From: a virus | IMG/VR virus record: IMGVR_UViG_3300044491_002865 | Span: 1 to 33,295 of that record | DNA: 33,295 nt | Strand: one strand, 5' to 3' | In this document: positions 17,501-26,600 of the stretch, in pieces | How the letters are laid out: the number at the start of each line of letters is the position of its first letter | Position numbering within the stretch: position 1 is the first letter of the stretch | Program-made: the position numbers and the translations under genes | The notes under the pieces: generated by a model | The model's input: only the letters and a program-made list of their open reading frames with translations | The model's database searches: none | Told to the model about the DNA's origin: nothing

Positions 17501-20500
17501 GCACAAATATCTTCTGCAAAATTACTTACTGATTCTATCGAAGCCGGCAGATCAAGTCTTGGATATATTGAATTAGATGCAGCTAGTTATTCAGACCTTA
17601 CACCACCATCATTAGATGAGGGGGCCATATGGTATAACTCCGGGCCCGATGCTTTGGTCTATAGATCTTCAACTAGTAGTGCAGTTAAGATAGGTCAAGA
17701 AGAAGTAACAAGGGTCTTCAATAATTCTGGTAGTCAAATTGATAAGGGCAAGGCCGTATATGTTACGGGTGCATCAAATGACTTTCCAACTGTAGCCCTG
17801 GCAAGAGCCAATAGCCTTGGTACAGTCTATAAGACTTTGGGTCTAACAAAAGATGATATTCCGGCAAGTCAATATGGTCTGGTAATTAACAGAGGTTTAG
17901 TCGGTGGATTGGATACCCAATCCTTCTCCGTGGGTGATGTAGTACACGTATCGGTTGATTCCGCGGGTGAATTAATTTCAAGTAATCCAGTCTATCCTAA
18001 CTATGCAGTTGAAATAGGTACCGTATTAGTTTCTCAGGCCCCAAATGTTGGTATAGGCGGATGTATTCAGGTTTCTATTACAAAAGAGATTGTTGAGACT
18101 CTTCGGGTAGCTGGTGATGGTAGAATCGATGCTGACCTAACAATTGGTGGTAACCTAAACGTACTAGGTACCGAAACCCGAACGGCCGTATCAAATCTTA
18201 ATGTTGCAGATACATTTATCTACCTAGGCGCAGGTGATACGATAGGCGCCGGCAATACAAACTTTAATGGTACTGGTGACCAAAACGCAACATTCACTGG
18301 TCATTATAAGGGTGATAGTGACGAGACCTTTAGAGTACGTATTAGTGCCGTAGGTGGTGATACAATTGAATGGGCTTTAGACAGTTGGGGAGCAGGGACT
18401 CTACCATTTGATTCAGCCGCAGGTCCAACTACATGGAATCTTACAAATGATGGATTAATTGCTCCTTTAAATTATGGTATTTCTATAGACTTTGATGCCG
18501 CCACTGGGCATGATCTTAATGACAGTTGGCATGGATCTGCATCTCCGGTTAATGTTCAGATAGGTCTGGCCGGTAACTATAACGAGCCCGACGATATATA
18601 TCGCCATGCAGGTGTCTTTAGGGATATATCGGATGGTACCTGGAAATTCTTTGATAACTATACTCCAGAACCATCGGGCAATATTAACACGGCACATGCT
18701 ACTTTTTCTTATGCGGACCTACGAGCCAAAGATATAACGGGAACCACAATTGAAGCATCAGTAGGCTTTACGGGCACCTTGACCGGTACAGCATCCGATA
18801 TTTCAAATCACACTACTACGAATCTGGCTGAAGGTTCTAATCTCTATTATACATCTACTAGGGCCAACACTGATTTTGATACTAGACTTGGTACCAAATC
18901 AACAACAAACCTGTCTGAAGGTACCAACCTTTACTATACATCTACTAGGGCCAACACTGACTTTGATACTAGGTTAGCCACTAAGTCAACTACTGATTTA
19001 TCTGAAGGTTCTAATCTTTATTATACTCAGGGTAGATTTGATACTGCATTTACTGCCAAGTCAACTACTGATTTATCTGAAGGTTCTAATCTTTATTATA
19101 CTACTACTAGAGCCAACACCGACTTCGATACTAGACTTGGCACCAAATCAACAACAGATGTTGCGGAAGGTACCAACCTTTACTATACAAAGGTCAGAAC
19201 AGATTCTGACATTAATCAAGGATTTGCCGACAGAACTACAGATAACCTAACTGAAGGTTCTAATCTCTATTATACATCCACTAGAGCAAACACTGACTTC
19301 GATACCAGATTGGCCCTTAAATCAACAGATAATTTATCAGAAGGATCGACAAATCTTTACTATACAGATGCTCGTGCAGATTCGGACGCTAAGAATGCCA
19401 TAAGTGTTTCTGGTGATCTATCATATGATCCTTCTACGGGTATCATCAGTCTTGATGTAGAAGATGCATACACCAAGGCTAATTTCGATAGTGATTTAGG
19501 AACAGCCTCAACCTCAGACCTACCAGAAGGCACTAATCTCTACTATACTGATACCAGAGTAAGACAAGCAATTTCTGCTTCTGGTGATCTATCTTATGAT
19601 CAGGGAACTGGTAATTTTTCGATTGACGTTGAAGAAATCTATACTGCAGCAAACTTTGATTCGGACTTTGGAACGGCCATTCAAACTATTGATGGTAATT
19701 TAGTTCCAGCAATTAACGAGACATATGATTTAGGTGATTCAAACTATCGTTGGAAAGATTTGTATCTCTCTGGAAACACAATTGATATTGGTGGCACTCT
19801 TATATCCGTCGACTCACATGATGGTGGTGTAAGGTTCCACAATCCATCATTTGATAGAGTGGCCATGAGAGGCCTGGAAATTGATCTAGGTGGCACTGGT
19901 ACAAAAATTACTCTTAAGAAACACAGCACAAATGGTTTGTTACAGGTAGTTGATTCAGATGATACTCAACTAAAATATGACCTATCACAACAAACAACAG
20001 ATAGTTTGGGTGAAGGTTCTTTAAATCTTTACTATACAACAACTAGAGCTAATAGTGACATCGATGCTAGGTTGGTTGGTGGCACTGGCATTACAGTGGC
20101 GTCTGGTGATATTTCAATTACTAATACAGCGGTAACTGCTGGGGCATATGGCGATGCCTCTAATATACCAACATTTACGGTTAATGATCAAGGCCAATTG
20201 ACAGCTGCTGGTACAGTAGCAGTTGCGGGTGTATCATCTACAGCGTTTGATTCAGCATCAGGTGTAATGACAATTAACACGGCTGATGGCGGGGCATTTA
20301 ACACTATTATAGCCGACTCTGACTTTACAGTTAAGAGAGCCAGAGAAGCATTTAGTGCGGGCACTGGTGTTACATTGTCTAATGGTGTCATCTCAATTGA
20401 ACAGGATGTTGATAGTACCGGTACGTTTGAAGTAGATAAAGCTCTAGTTGATAAGTTAGAAGTTTCATCGGATAGTGAAGGTTCTTATCACATTGAGAAC

Positions 20501-21028
20501 AATGTTGTAATGAGAACAATTGCTCAGCATAGTGATAGCGCTGGTGGTAATCTAATTATTGACATTTATATGAGAACAGACTTTAAGACTGAATCCCACA
20601 GATATTATGAAAACGGATCCGCCAAGGGGTACTACCTGGCCTGGAAACAAGAAGATCTTCGGACTGCCCGTGAGTTCCAGTCACCTCATTTAGATCTTGT
20701 TCCGGGGCAGACCTACAGATTTTGGGATGAAGACTCATCAATGGTAACACATGATTTAAGATTCTTCTATGATGATGCAAGGTCTGGAACATATAATGAT
20801 TCTGACGTTGTTTACAATGCAACTGCTGCTGGTACTGCTGGATCCTATTCACAGATCTCAATCGATCAATACACACCAAGAACACTTGCATATCAATGTT
20901 TAAATCATCCATACATGGGTAACAGCTTTAACACAAACACTAATGCCGGTGGTAGAATGAAGGGTACATCAACTGGCATAGCAATTGATGGTAATATAGA
21001 AGCAACAATTGATGGTGGTACCTATTAG
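14576..21028 (+). CDS. giant repeat tail fibre with C-terminal cupredoxin-like domain
   Basis: 2150 aa. The N terminus (about 1-100) is an attachment region. Shaft modules of cyanophage type follow, including TKLYVDNEVDKVKHV, twice TVAVAGV, and WKDLYLSG twice (about 521 and 1726). Residues about 557-988 are a Ser/Asp/Ile/Ala-rich short repeat built on IDSATITNLAA. About 1040-1170 is a small beta module (KGKAVYVTGASNDFP, GDVVHVSVDSAGEL). Ten NLYYT motifs occur, eight of them clustered at about 1413-1660. Residues about 2003-2125 form a cupredoxin-like domain with His2059, Cys2108, His2111 and Met2114. No S74 chaperone is present. CGGAGAA precedes the ATG. It is the largest gene here and probably a long side or whisker fibre. 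Confidence 0.82.
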   Translation: MPIQTTQPKNTYVRKVIVGTPIRKVTSGSLSINNLAGVTINNAVENDLLQYDSASASFVNRQELQRLQIDQITLDSDTISLTNNQLNISGSVDVTGNLGLSGIGSANVFRQSNLGAFNDSDLTTKLYVDNEVDKVKHVIFKTDDNFTDSINIYDAETLRIIGGNSISTSATKIGSEYRLVLDVDSTGVTPGQYGSGAQVPVLTINDQGQVTAINTVAVAGVTNLEYDSSDNSGVITISTADGQTFSSSVTLNPFSTNDLKESDNLYYTRTRFDSALGDATSISTIRGMISTSGDLQYNANTGVISVDIQQVYTSDDFDSDLDDAIANSVNIHWYPDSNYFDLNVTGVDSGTYGSTTQIPTFTVDKYGRLYDIDTVAVAGVDSTSWLSGTNTFRINTADGQFYDTVFDSFGTDIRLKDNVNLTLGNVDGFDVDLYHDGTNFIAKNNASGNIEVLSDTQRFLTRSGNTLFDAAEIGNGVRLFYNSIERLQTTDSGLNVTGNILPDVDSSYDLGSSNRKWKDLYLSGQSIYLGNLILKDSAGGLAIKNSNGDAVDLVAKHARFDSAFISQLSVDSLNVSQLHIDSSFVNNFNIVYMEANTAEIQQLAVDSISAQTLNVITGDIDQFTSDSSFIQQLNVVSGDIDTLTSTNAIIDSIYAGQLNVAIGDIDTFTSSNAIIDSALISNLNVLVSDIDTAILGQVTIDSAAITNLSADTLDITTVLIDSATITNIAATTVNIDSATVNAIAIGNANVNNAEIDSAFISTISSVSGDIDSASITNLAVVTANINTAGINAVDITTASIDSATITNLAATTATIDSATVDTLASSAINAANADIDSAFISNLNVITGDIDTATLGLVTADSATITNLAASASITNTLTSDSASITNLATSTGIVGQLTSDSAFVTQLNANNSHIDDLSADSIHTTQLNASMAHIDALTADSSSITTLATTTGIVNQLTSVSASINQIASDSAAIAQISSAKLLTDSIEAGRSSLGYIELDAASYSDLTPPSLDEGAIWYNSGPDALVYRSSTSSAVKIGQEEVTRVFNNSGSQIDKGKAVYVTGASNDFPTVALARANSLGTVYKTLGLTKDDIPASQYGLVINRGLVGGLDTQSFSVGDVVHVSVDSAGELISSNPVYPNYAVEIGTVLVSQAPNVGIGGCIQVSITKEIVETLRVAGDGRIDADLTIGGNLNVLGTETRTAVSNLNVADTFIYLGAGDTIGAGNTNFNGTGDQNATFTGHYKGDSDETFRVRISAVGGDTIEWALDSWGAGTLPFDSAAGPTTWNLTNDGLIAPLNYGISIDFDAATGHDLNDSWHGSASPVNVQIGLAGNYNEPDDIYRHAGVFRDISDGTWKFFDNYTPEPSGNINTAHATFSYADLRAKDITGTTIEASVGFTGTLTGTASDISNHTTTNLAEGSNLYYTSTRANTDFDTRLGTKSTTNLSEGTNLYYTSTRANTDFDTRLATKSTTDLSEGSNLYYTQGRFDTAFTAKSTTDLSEGSNLYYTTTRANTDFDTRLGTKSTTDVAEGTNLYYTKVRTDSDINQGFADRTTDNLTEGSNLYYTSTRANTDFDTRLALKSTDNLSEGSTNLYYTDARADSDAKNAISVSGDLSYDPSTGIISLDVEDAYTKANFDSDLGTASTSDLPEGTNLYYTDTRVRQAISASGDLSYDQGTGNFSIDVEEIYTAANFDSDFGTAIQTIDGNLVPAINETYDLGDSNYRWKDLYLSGNTIDIGGTLISVDSHDGGVRFHNPSFDRVAMRGLEIDLGGTGTKITLKKHSTNGLLQVVDSDDTQLKYDLSQQTTDSLGEGSLNLYYTTTRANSDIDARLVGGTGITVASGDISITNTAVTAGAYGDASNIPTFTVNDQGQLTAAGTVAVAGVSSTAFDSASGVMTINTADGGAFNTIIADSDFTVKRAREAFSAGTGVTLSNGVISIEQDVDSTGTFEVDKALVDKLEVSSDSEGSYHIENNVVMRTIAQHSDSAGGNLIIDIYMRTDFKTESHRYYENGSAKGYYLAWKQEDLRTAREFQSPHLDLVPGQTYRFWDEDSSMVTHDLRFFYDDARSGTYNDSDVVYNATAAGTAGSYSQISIDQYTPRTLAYQCLNHPYMGNSFNTNTNAGGRMKGTSTGIAIDGNIEATIDGGTY
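16244..17539 (+). repeat. IDSATITNLAA-type short repeat region in the giant fibre
   Basis: Roughly residues 557-988 repeat a short unit of alternating hydrophobic and Ser/Thr/Asp/Asn residues (IDSATITNLAATT, IDSAFISNLNVITGDID). The regular pattern suggests a beta-helix or beta-solenoid shaft. DNA copies are diverged, though recurrent ATTGATTC and CTAATCTTGC words remain. The same composition leaves a long open frame on the opposite strand, which is a by-product. Confidence 0.7.
18812..19390 (+). repeat. tandem NLYYTSTRANTDFDTRL repeats (about 29 aa each)
   Basis: Seven consecutive copies of a unit of 25-30 residues (TTDLSEGSNLYYTxTRANTD then FDTRLGTKS), about 87 bases each. Nucleotide identity between several copies is high, for example TCTAATCTTTATTATACT. 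Three more diverged NLYYT copies lie at about 15360, 19540 and 20027 in the same gene. Such units are typical of cyanophage fibres. Confidence 0.8.
20582..20950 (+). other. cupredoxin-like domain (copy 1, divergent) in the giant fibre
   Basis: Residues about 2003-2125. The order is LVPGQTYRFWDEDSSMVTHD, a variable loop, then TLAYQCLNHPYMGNSF. Potential type-1 copper ligands are His2059, Cys2108, His2111 and Met2114. It is close to a widespread marine phage module whose members I recall only as uncharacterised. Copper binding is inferred from the residue pattern. Confidence 0.6.
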
Positions 21029-21034
21029 AACTCT

Positions 21035-21042
21035 TATAAATA
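21035..21042 (+). promoter_or_regulatory. T4-type late promoter box TATAAATA
   Basis: Exact box in the 64-base gap between the giant fibre and the next gene, 50 bases before the ATG at 21093. It shares AACTCT upstream with the box at 14141 and ATGACA downstream with the box at 14088. It probably starts the late transcript of the adhesin block. Confidence 0.75.
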
Positions 21043-21092
21043 ATGACAAGTAGGATTTTTATCCAATTAACTTACCTTTTTAGGACTTAGAA

Positions 21093-22301
21093 ATGGCAGC
21101 AAATATTAAGCTCAAGAGATCGGCTGTTATTGGCAAACAGCCACAACCAGTAGATCTAGACTATGGAGAACTAGCTCTTAATTATAGCGATGGGGTGCTT
21201 TACTATAAAAATGCATCCAATGCAGTATCCAGTATTTCTGGTGGTGGTGCCACTACAGATAGTGCTGCGCCAGTCTCTTCTTTGCGGGATGGTACTCTTT
21301 GGTGGGATGCCACTAACGGCAAGTTAAAGATTTACTATGTAGATGAAGATGCCCAGACTTCGCCCCAGACCATAAGTCTTACATCAAATGCTAGTGGCAA
21401 TCAAAATTATGAAATTACGGGATCTGATAGGGCCACAACCTTTACTGGTACAGCAGACCCTAATATCTATATTATTCAGGGTGACACACTACAAATTACT
21501 CAGAATAGTGACTTCACCCATCCTATGTATTTTGTTACTCAACTTAGTCTTTCCAATTCCTATGATGCCCAGTATAATGTTCCTGGAGTAACAAACCAGG
21601 GAGCTTATGGTGGTGTCGTTATATCACATCAATTTAATAGTGTCGGCACCTTTTATTACATTTGCTCATCACATCCACATATGGTTGGAGTTATTAATGT
21701 AGTTGCTGCTGATACGGCCGCCGCTCAATGGGTCGACGCATCTATAGCATCTGTAGGATATACTGGGTCGGCTGGTGCCATATTCCAAGGTGAAACAGCA
21801 CCTTCCAATCCTACAGATGGTCAAATTTGGTATGATAGTACTACCGGTAAGTCTTTTATTTACTATACAAACCCATCAACCGCACAATCACAATGGGTAT
21901 TGCAAGCAGACCCCACTGTAACTGATGGAGATACTGGTTATTCTGGATCAAGAGGATTTACCGGATCACAGGGTGTAATTTCTCCAAAGTTTGTGTCTAT
22001 TGAAAGTCCTACTTCTGGGCAGACCAAAACCCTAATGTATAACTTTAGTGCTACTACAGTTAGTGTCGTACGTGCTGGTATTTCTGGAGGTACTAGTGTT
22101 GCATATAGTGTTTATCATGATGCGGCAAGAAATGGCTCAGGTACTGTTATAGCAGCAGAAACTACAACCAATGCAACAAGTGGATCAACTCCAACAATTA
22201 TATCAGCTTCGGTACCTGCCGGTAGTTGGATATGGGTAGAGACCACCACTGTTACGGGCACAGTTAATGAATTTAATTTAAGTATAGAATTTACGGAGTA
22301 A
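21093..22301 (+). CDS. modular fibre/adhesin: WWD modules, cupredoxin-like insert, collagen-like hinge, beta head
   Basis: 402 aa. Residues 1-48 (IKLKRSAVIGKQP, DLDYGELALNYSDGVLYYKN) are a common phage fibre attachment leader. DGTLWWDATNGKLKIYY (66-82) and DGQIWYDSTTGKSFIYYTN (242-260) are two copies of one small module. The first is interrupted by a cupredoxin-like domain (about 95-206; His143, Cys191, His194, Met197) before its closing AAAQWVDA. Short collagen-like pieces follow ([20 protein letters not shown]), then a beta-sandwich head of about 110 residues. A late promoter lies at 21035, and TAGGAC precedes the ATG. It is likely an accessory tail or head fibre; its receptor is unknown. 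Confidence 0.75.
   Translation: MAANIKLKRSAVIGKQPQPVDLDYGELALNYSDGVLYYKNASNAVSSISGGGATTDSAAPVSSLRDGTLWWDATNGKLKIYYVDEDAQTSPQTISLTSNASGNQNYEITGSDRATTFTGTADPNIYIIQGDTLQITQNSDFTHPMYFVTQLSLSNSYDAQYNVPGVTNQGAYGGVVISHQFNSVGTFYYICSSHPHMVGVINVVAADTAAAQWVDASIASVGYTGSAGAIFQGETAPSNPTDGQIWYDSTTGKSFIYYTNPSTAQSQWVLQADPTVTDGDTGYSGSRGFTGSQGVISPKFVSIESPTSGQTKTLMYNFSATTVSVVRAGISGGTSVAYSVYHDAARNGSGTVIAAETTTNATSGSTPTIISASVPAGSWIWVETTTVTGTVNEFNLSIEFTE
21375..21710 (+). other. cupredoxin-like domain (copy 2) inserted in a WWD module
   Basis: Residues about 95-206 run YEITGSDR, IYIIQGDTLQI, DFTHPMYFVTQ, then VGTFYYICSSHPHMVGVINV. Potential ligands are His143, Cys191, His194 and Met197, in the canonical order. The flanks on either side complete one WWD module. 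Confidence 0.7.
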
Positions 22302-22304
22302 GAT

Positions 22305-23276
22305 ATGGCAGCTCTAACATTTCCAGCAGCTCCTGCACATTTATCTACATACACAGATCCCAGCCAGGCAATATGGCAATGGGACTCTGATGGTCCCGTA
22401 TGGAATGTAATTACTTCTACCACACGTAAAAATTTTAGTGGAGCCAAAAGAGAAGTAATTAATACTGGATTTTCCATAACAAATACTTTTTTACCTCTAG
22501 AGTTTGAGACCGAAATTTACGAAGTAGATAATTATTTTATTAATTCTAATTCCGCGGCTACAGCACCAACCACTGGATTTTATGGGGTGGCAGCAACTAT
22601 ACTTTCGGGTACACAAGGTTCTGGATCATCCTATACGGCAGAACTGCGAGTCAATAATATAAAAAATTCCGAAATACAATTTGGGCCAAACCAATCGGTT
22701 ACTATAGATGATACACTTGAACTTGTACAGGGTGATGTAGTAGAAATATATGTGAAAGAAACAATTGGTGTTGGTGAGATATTACAGGCTTCGACGTTCA
22801 CTATGTATCGTATTGGTTTTTCTCCAGGCACAGGAATAAGTAATCATAATGCCTTTAGTGGTGTAAAGGCTATTATTACACAGGTATTTAATACTACCTC
22901 TGTACCACAAGCCATAACTTGGGGTACGACATCATTTAATGCTAACGCTAACGTGCTTGGCGATCTCTATTGGTATTCCGCCGTACAGGAAAGGGTTACC
23001 ACAAGGGCTAGTGGTTATTATAAATTGAAATCCTTTATAAAGGCAGGAATTGCAGGATCAAATGATTCATATACAATCACAGTAAAAAAGAATAGAAATT
23101 TAGGATCAGAAGCCGACCTGTATACTATTACCCTAGGTCCTAATGATTTTGTACAATTAAATGAAACAATCTATCTTTTAGAAGATGATTTTTTAGAACT
23201 TATGGTATCAAACAGTGACAACACAGGTAATGTCACTACAGATACATATTTAGAGCTCGTCAGGGAAGGATTATAA
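22305..23276 (+). CDS. tandem C1q-like jelly-roll adhesin
   Basis: 323 aa. The leader MAALTFPAAPAHLSTY ... WDSDGPVWNV (1-35) is an anchor also used by the collagen-like gene at 28879 ([16 protein letters not shown] ... YDSDTTSW). Two similar beta domains follow (about 45-185 and 190-322). Each runs SGxK...I, a strand pair around an Asn-rich loop, GxYxVxA/GYYKLKSFI, a charged strand, then LELVQGDVVEIYV or YLLEDDFLELMVS, and a closing strand. This topology resembles C1q/TNF-type receptor-binding heads. Call by fold pattern only; no residue-level match is claimed. ACGGAG precedes the ATG at 22305, and the next gene starts two bases after the stop. Confidence 0.6.
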   Translation: MAALTFPAAPAHLSTYTDPSQAIWQWDSDGPVWNVITSTTRKNFSGAKREVINTGFSITNTFLPLEFETEIYEVDNYFINSNSAATAPTTGFYGVAATILSGTQGSGSSYTAELRVNNIKNSEIQFGPNQSVTIDDTLELVQGDVVEIYVKETIGVGEILQASTFTMYRIGFSPGTGISNHNAFSGVKAIITQVFNTTSVPQAITWGTTSFNANANVLGDLYWYSAVQERVTTRASGYYKLKSFIKAGIAGSNDSYTITVKKNRNLGSEADLYTITLGPNDFVQLNETIYLLEDDFLELMVSNSDNTGNVTTDTYLELVREGL

Positions 23277-23277
23277 A

Positions 23278-23646
23278 ATGGCGTTTGTTAAATCAACAAG
23301 TACTCTCTCGGCCGATGCTGTTACGGTTCCTGGACTTTCAGGGGGTGATAATGGTAAGGTAGTTAGAATGACCGGAGCCAACACCCTAACCAATGCAGCT
23401 AATACCGATACAGTGACACAATTAATGTCATTACTAATAAAAATTGGTGGGGAGTATTATGCTTCTGGAACAGTGTCTGGGTTTACGGGGCTGACCCCAG
23501 GATCACCATACTTTCTAGATGCTACTGGAGGTATTGTATCTTCACCCCCCACACCAAGTAGTATTACAAGAGCAGTCACAATTGGATTTGCTATTAATTC
23601 AACTGATATTGTCTTTAGACCAGGAATACCTATTTCAGGAACATAA
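23278..23646 (+). CDS. small beta-rich structural protein
   Basis: 122 aa. The pattern GDNGKVVRMTGANTLTNA (about 22-39), then GGEYYASGTVSGFTGLTPGS (about 58-77), YFLDATGGIVSSPPTP and a closing VTIGFAINSTDIVFRPG is a small beta module seen at the ends of phage fibres and decoration proteins. A related arrangement sits inside the 2150-aa fibre near residues 1040-1170 (KGKAVYVTGAS, GDVVHVSVDSAGEL). Here it is a separate gene with a strong GGAAGG ribosome site, between the C1q-like and propeller genes. A role as fibre tip or trimer cap is inferred. Confidence 0.55.
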   Translation: MAFVKSTSTLSADAVTVPGLSGGDNGKVVRMTGANTLTNAANTDTVTQLMSLLIKIGGEYYASGTVSGFTGLTPGSPYFLDATGGIVSSPPTPSSITRAVTIGFAINSTDIVFRPGIPISGT

Positions 23647-23649
23647 TTA

Positions 23650-26600
23650 ATGACCATTGCTAATATAACTAGGGAAACCTCCCTTACCGATTCTGACTAT
23701 CTGGGTTTACCGGTTATGCATCATATTGCTGCTGATGGATTTTGGTACCACTATAAACCGTCAGATAAAGTAAATAACGCTACATTGGCTGGCAATGCAA
23801 TTGTACCGTATCAGTGGGATTCTGCACTACCAATTGGTTCGGGTTCATTGGCTTCCGGTGGTGGTATTGAACTTGATGGTACATTTGCCTTTATAGACGA
23901 AGAACACAATGGTTCAACTCTAAAATATCATGGTGGATGTATACAGCATATTGGCGCTGGAATAAATGATATTACCAACATTACAGAAAATAATGCTTTC
24001 TTTATGGCGCATATTGGTACATGGGGTGATGATGGACCCACCACGGGCGGTCTTTTAGAAGATGATGCATTTTACTGGGATAGGCTTTATCAAACTACCG
24101 CTGGTGGTGATTGGAACTTTTATCAATATCACAAACACTTGCCTTCAAACTATGCTCAGTTTGATGATGGACGTTTAGTATGGGATGCTGATGGATATAT
24201 AAGATCTGCAGATAAGCAGTACGGCTATATGATTACGATTAGGGCAACATCCGGTGGGGCTTCCTATAATGTCCCATTGGCTCGTATTCACACTCCTTCA
24301 ATTGGTGGGGCTCACAATTCTCACAATGATGTTACATTACCTTCAGTAGCAGGTGTAAACTATCTTGCAGGGGGTATTTTAAAGGGATCATCAAATAGAT
24401 TCCATGCATTCTATATGGACTCTTCATCTACTGCAGGTGAATGGAATGTATATTCTAGAACCTTTACTTCCTCATCTGGATCCTTTACTCCCCAGGTCAA
24501 CTATGGTTCATATGATCTAGCAACACCTACGTTCACTCCATATCCAGGAGGTGGAGCAGAGAGCGAAGGGGCTTTAAGTCAGTATCCATTAAGAGCATCC
24601 GCTGGACATACTTTTGGGTCTTATGTCTATTGGCCCACAATTATAAAGGCTCAACCCATAAATTTTGGTGACCTAGTCGTTACTTCAAATGGCGGTAATG
24701 TATATCAACTTAATGGTAATGATCGTCAGAATCCTGGGTCAGCTGGGGCTCTATTACTTGATGGTAACAATAACAATCCAACCGTAAGGATAAAGGTCGG
24801 AGATACCATAAGACTGGCATTTGCTAGTTCTGGTACAGCATCTACTCACCCCCTTTATATAAAAACCACCACCCAGTCTAATACCAACGATCAGGCTGTG
24901 GGTGTATCGGGCAATGGGACTCAATATATAACATTTACTCCTGAATCAGCAGGTACCTACTATTATGTCTGTGTTGTACACAATGGCATGTATGGTGTTA
25001 TTGAGGTTACGGATCTAGATGGTACATTTGACACCCAAATATGGAGAGTGACTGATGCCAATACCATTTCTCCTGGTACACTAGAACGTATTGATTTACC
25101 ATGGTACTATAAAGCAACCCCTGAAAGACCTGACGTGTTATTGACAAGTGTTGGATCAAAGATATACGTTGCTAGCTCCGGGTCATTAAGAGGCGGGGTT
25201 GATCTATTCAGCGCGCCTATTATTGATTCATCTGGAGATTTATACGATGAGGGACAAATTGTAACCAATACAATTGCTAATGATTTAAGAGTTCATGGGT
25301 TTAAGTATAATGCATCTAATACAAAGTTCTATGCATTGCTTAGTGGTACAAGTGGGGTTGGATCATATAGTGGTAAAGGTCTATACAGCTTTGATTTAGC
25401 GGGCGGATCATTTGAAGGATATGATCATTTAGATTATGATGTTTCTACTGGAACATATATTACTAAGGGGCCCAATACTTCGGGTCATATAATGTATAAC
25501 CATTCTGATGCTTCTATGACAAAGAAAACTACTATAGAACCAGAAGGTATTGCCCAAGGAACATCAATTTTACAATATCAGATTGCTTCGCCTCAATTTT
25601 ATAATAAGACGGAAGTAAATACAGGGTATGAAGAATACTACTTCCAGGGCATCTACCTATCAGATGGTCGTAAGGCTCTAGTGGGACAGATCAGGTCGAA
25701 TCCCCAAAATACAGGTCTGGGAGGAGATCTACTTCTTACAATTATTGATAATGAAAATAATGATATTAGTTACACCTACACGGCCGAGGGTGATGACTAC
25801 ATCACAGGTATTATTGAGGATGTTGAAAATAATCGAATAGTATTATCAGGATATGCTAAGGGTGAGCTTACAACCAAGGGCGCACAGGGTATACATGGAT
25901 GGGGTAGAAATTTAAAGGAGAATGCTGATTCTGCGGATCAAGCATTTACCGGAATATTCAAAAAAGATGATCATGGATTTAAGTTGGTTGGTAATGACCG
26001 AAGACAGAAAAAAGCATTCATAAGTAATTTTGATAAGGACTACAATTATATCAATAGTAAGATATTATCAGTGGGACCTGATTCTGATGTTATTGATACT
26101 GTTACACCATTAGCTAATAATAAAGATTATATTATTTCTGGCTGGACTAGAAATGCAACTTCGGATAAAGATGCATTTATGGCTAGATTAGATTCCGCTG
26201 AAAATGTTATTTGGTCAAAAAGATTTAACATTAGTAATGCATATAATGCATTTACTTCTCATGCAATTGTTGATAACAATGGCACCGAGAATATCGTAGG
26301 GTTTTTTACTAATGAATCTGGTGATGATTCAACCCAGTCTTATGGTGTGTTGACTGTCTTGAATACTTCAGGTAATATAACAGATAATGCAGTGACCGCA
26401 TATACTGAGGGTAATTTTTATCTCAATAAAATTAGACCTGGCAGACCAGGTAGTGGTGAATTTTTATTCGCAGGTTCAGATACTACGAGCAATTACAGAG
26501 CTCCAAGTTGGGGAATAGGAAATGTCAATTCTGCAAATCTAATTGACTATATAAGACACCACTCTTGGTCAACTACCGCTGTCGCAGATGCTCAGGCCTT

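Noticed and set aside
21053-21064. GGATTTTTATCC as a terminator
   Set aside because: The stem is only four base pairs and no T-run follows the second arm directly, so I do not call a terminator.
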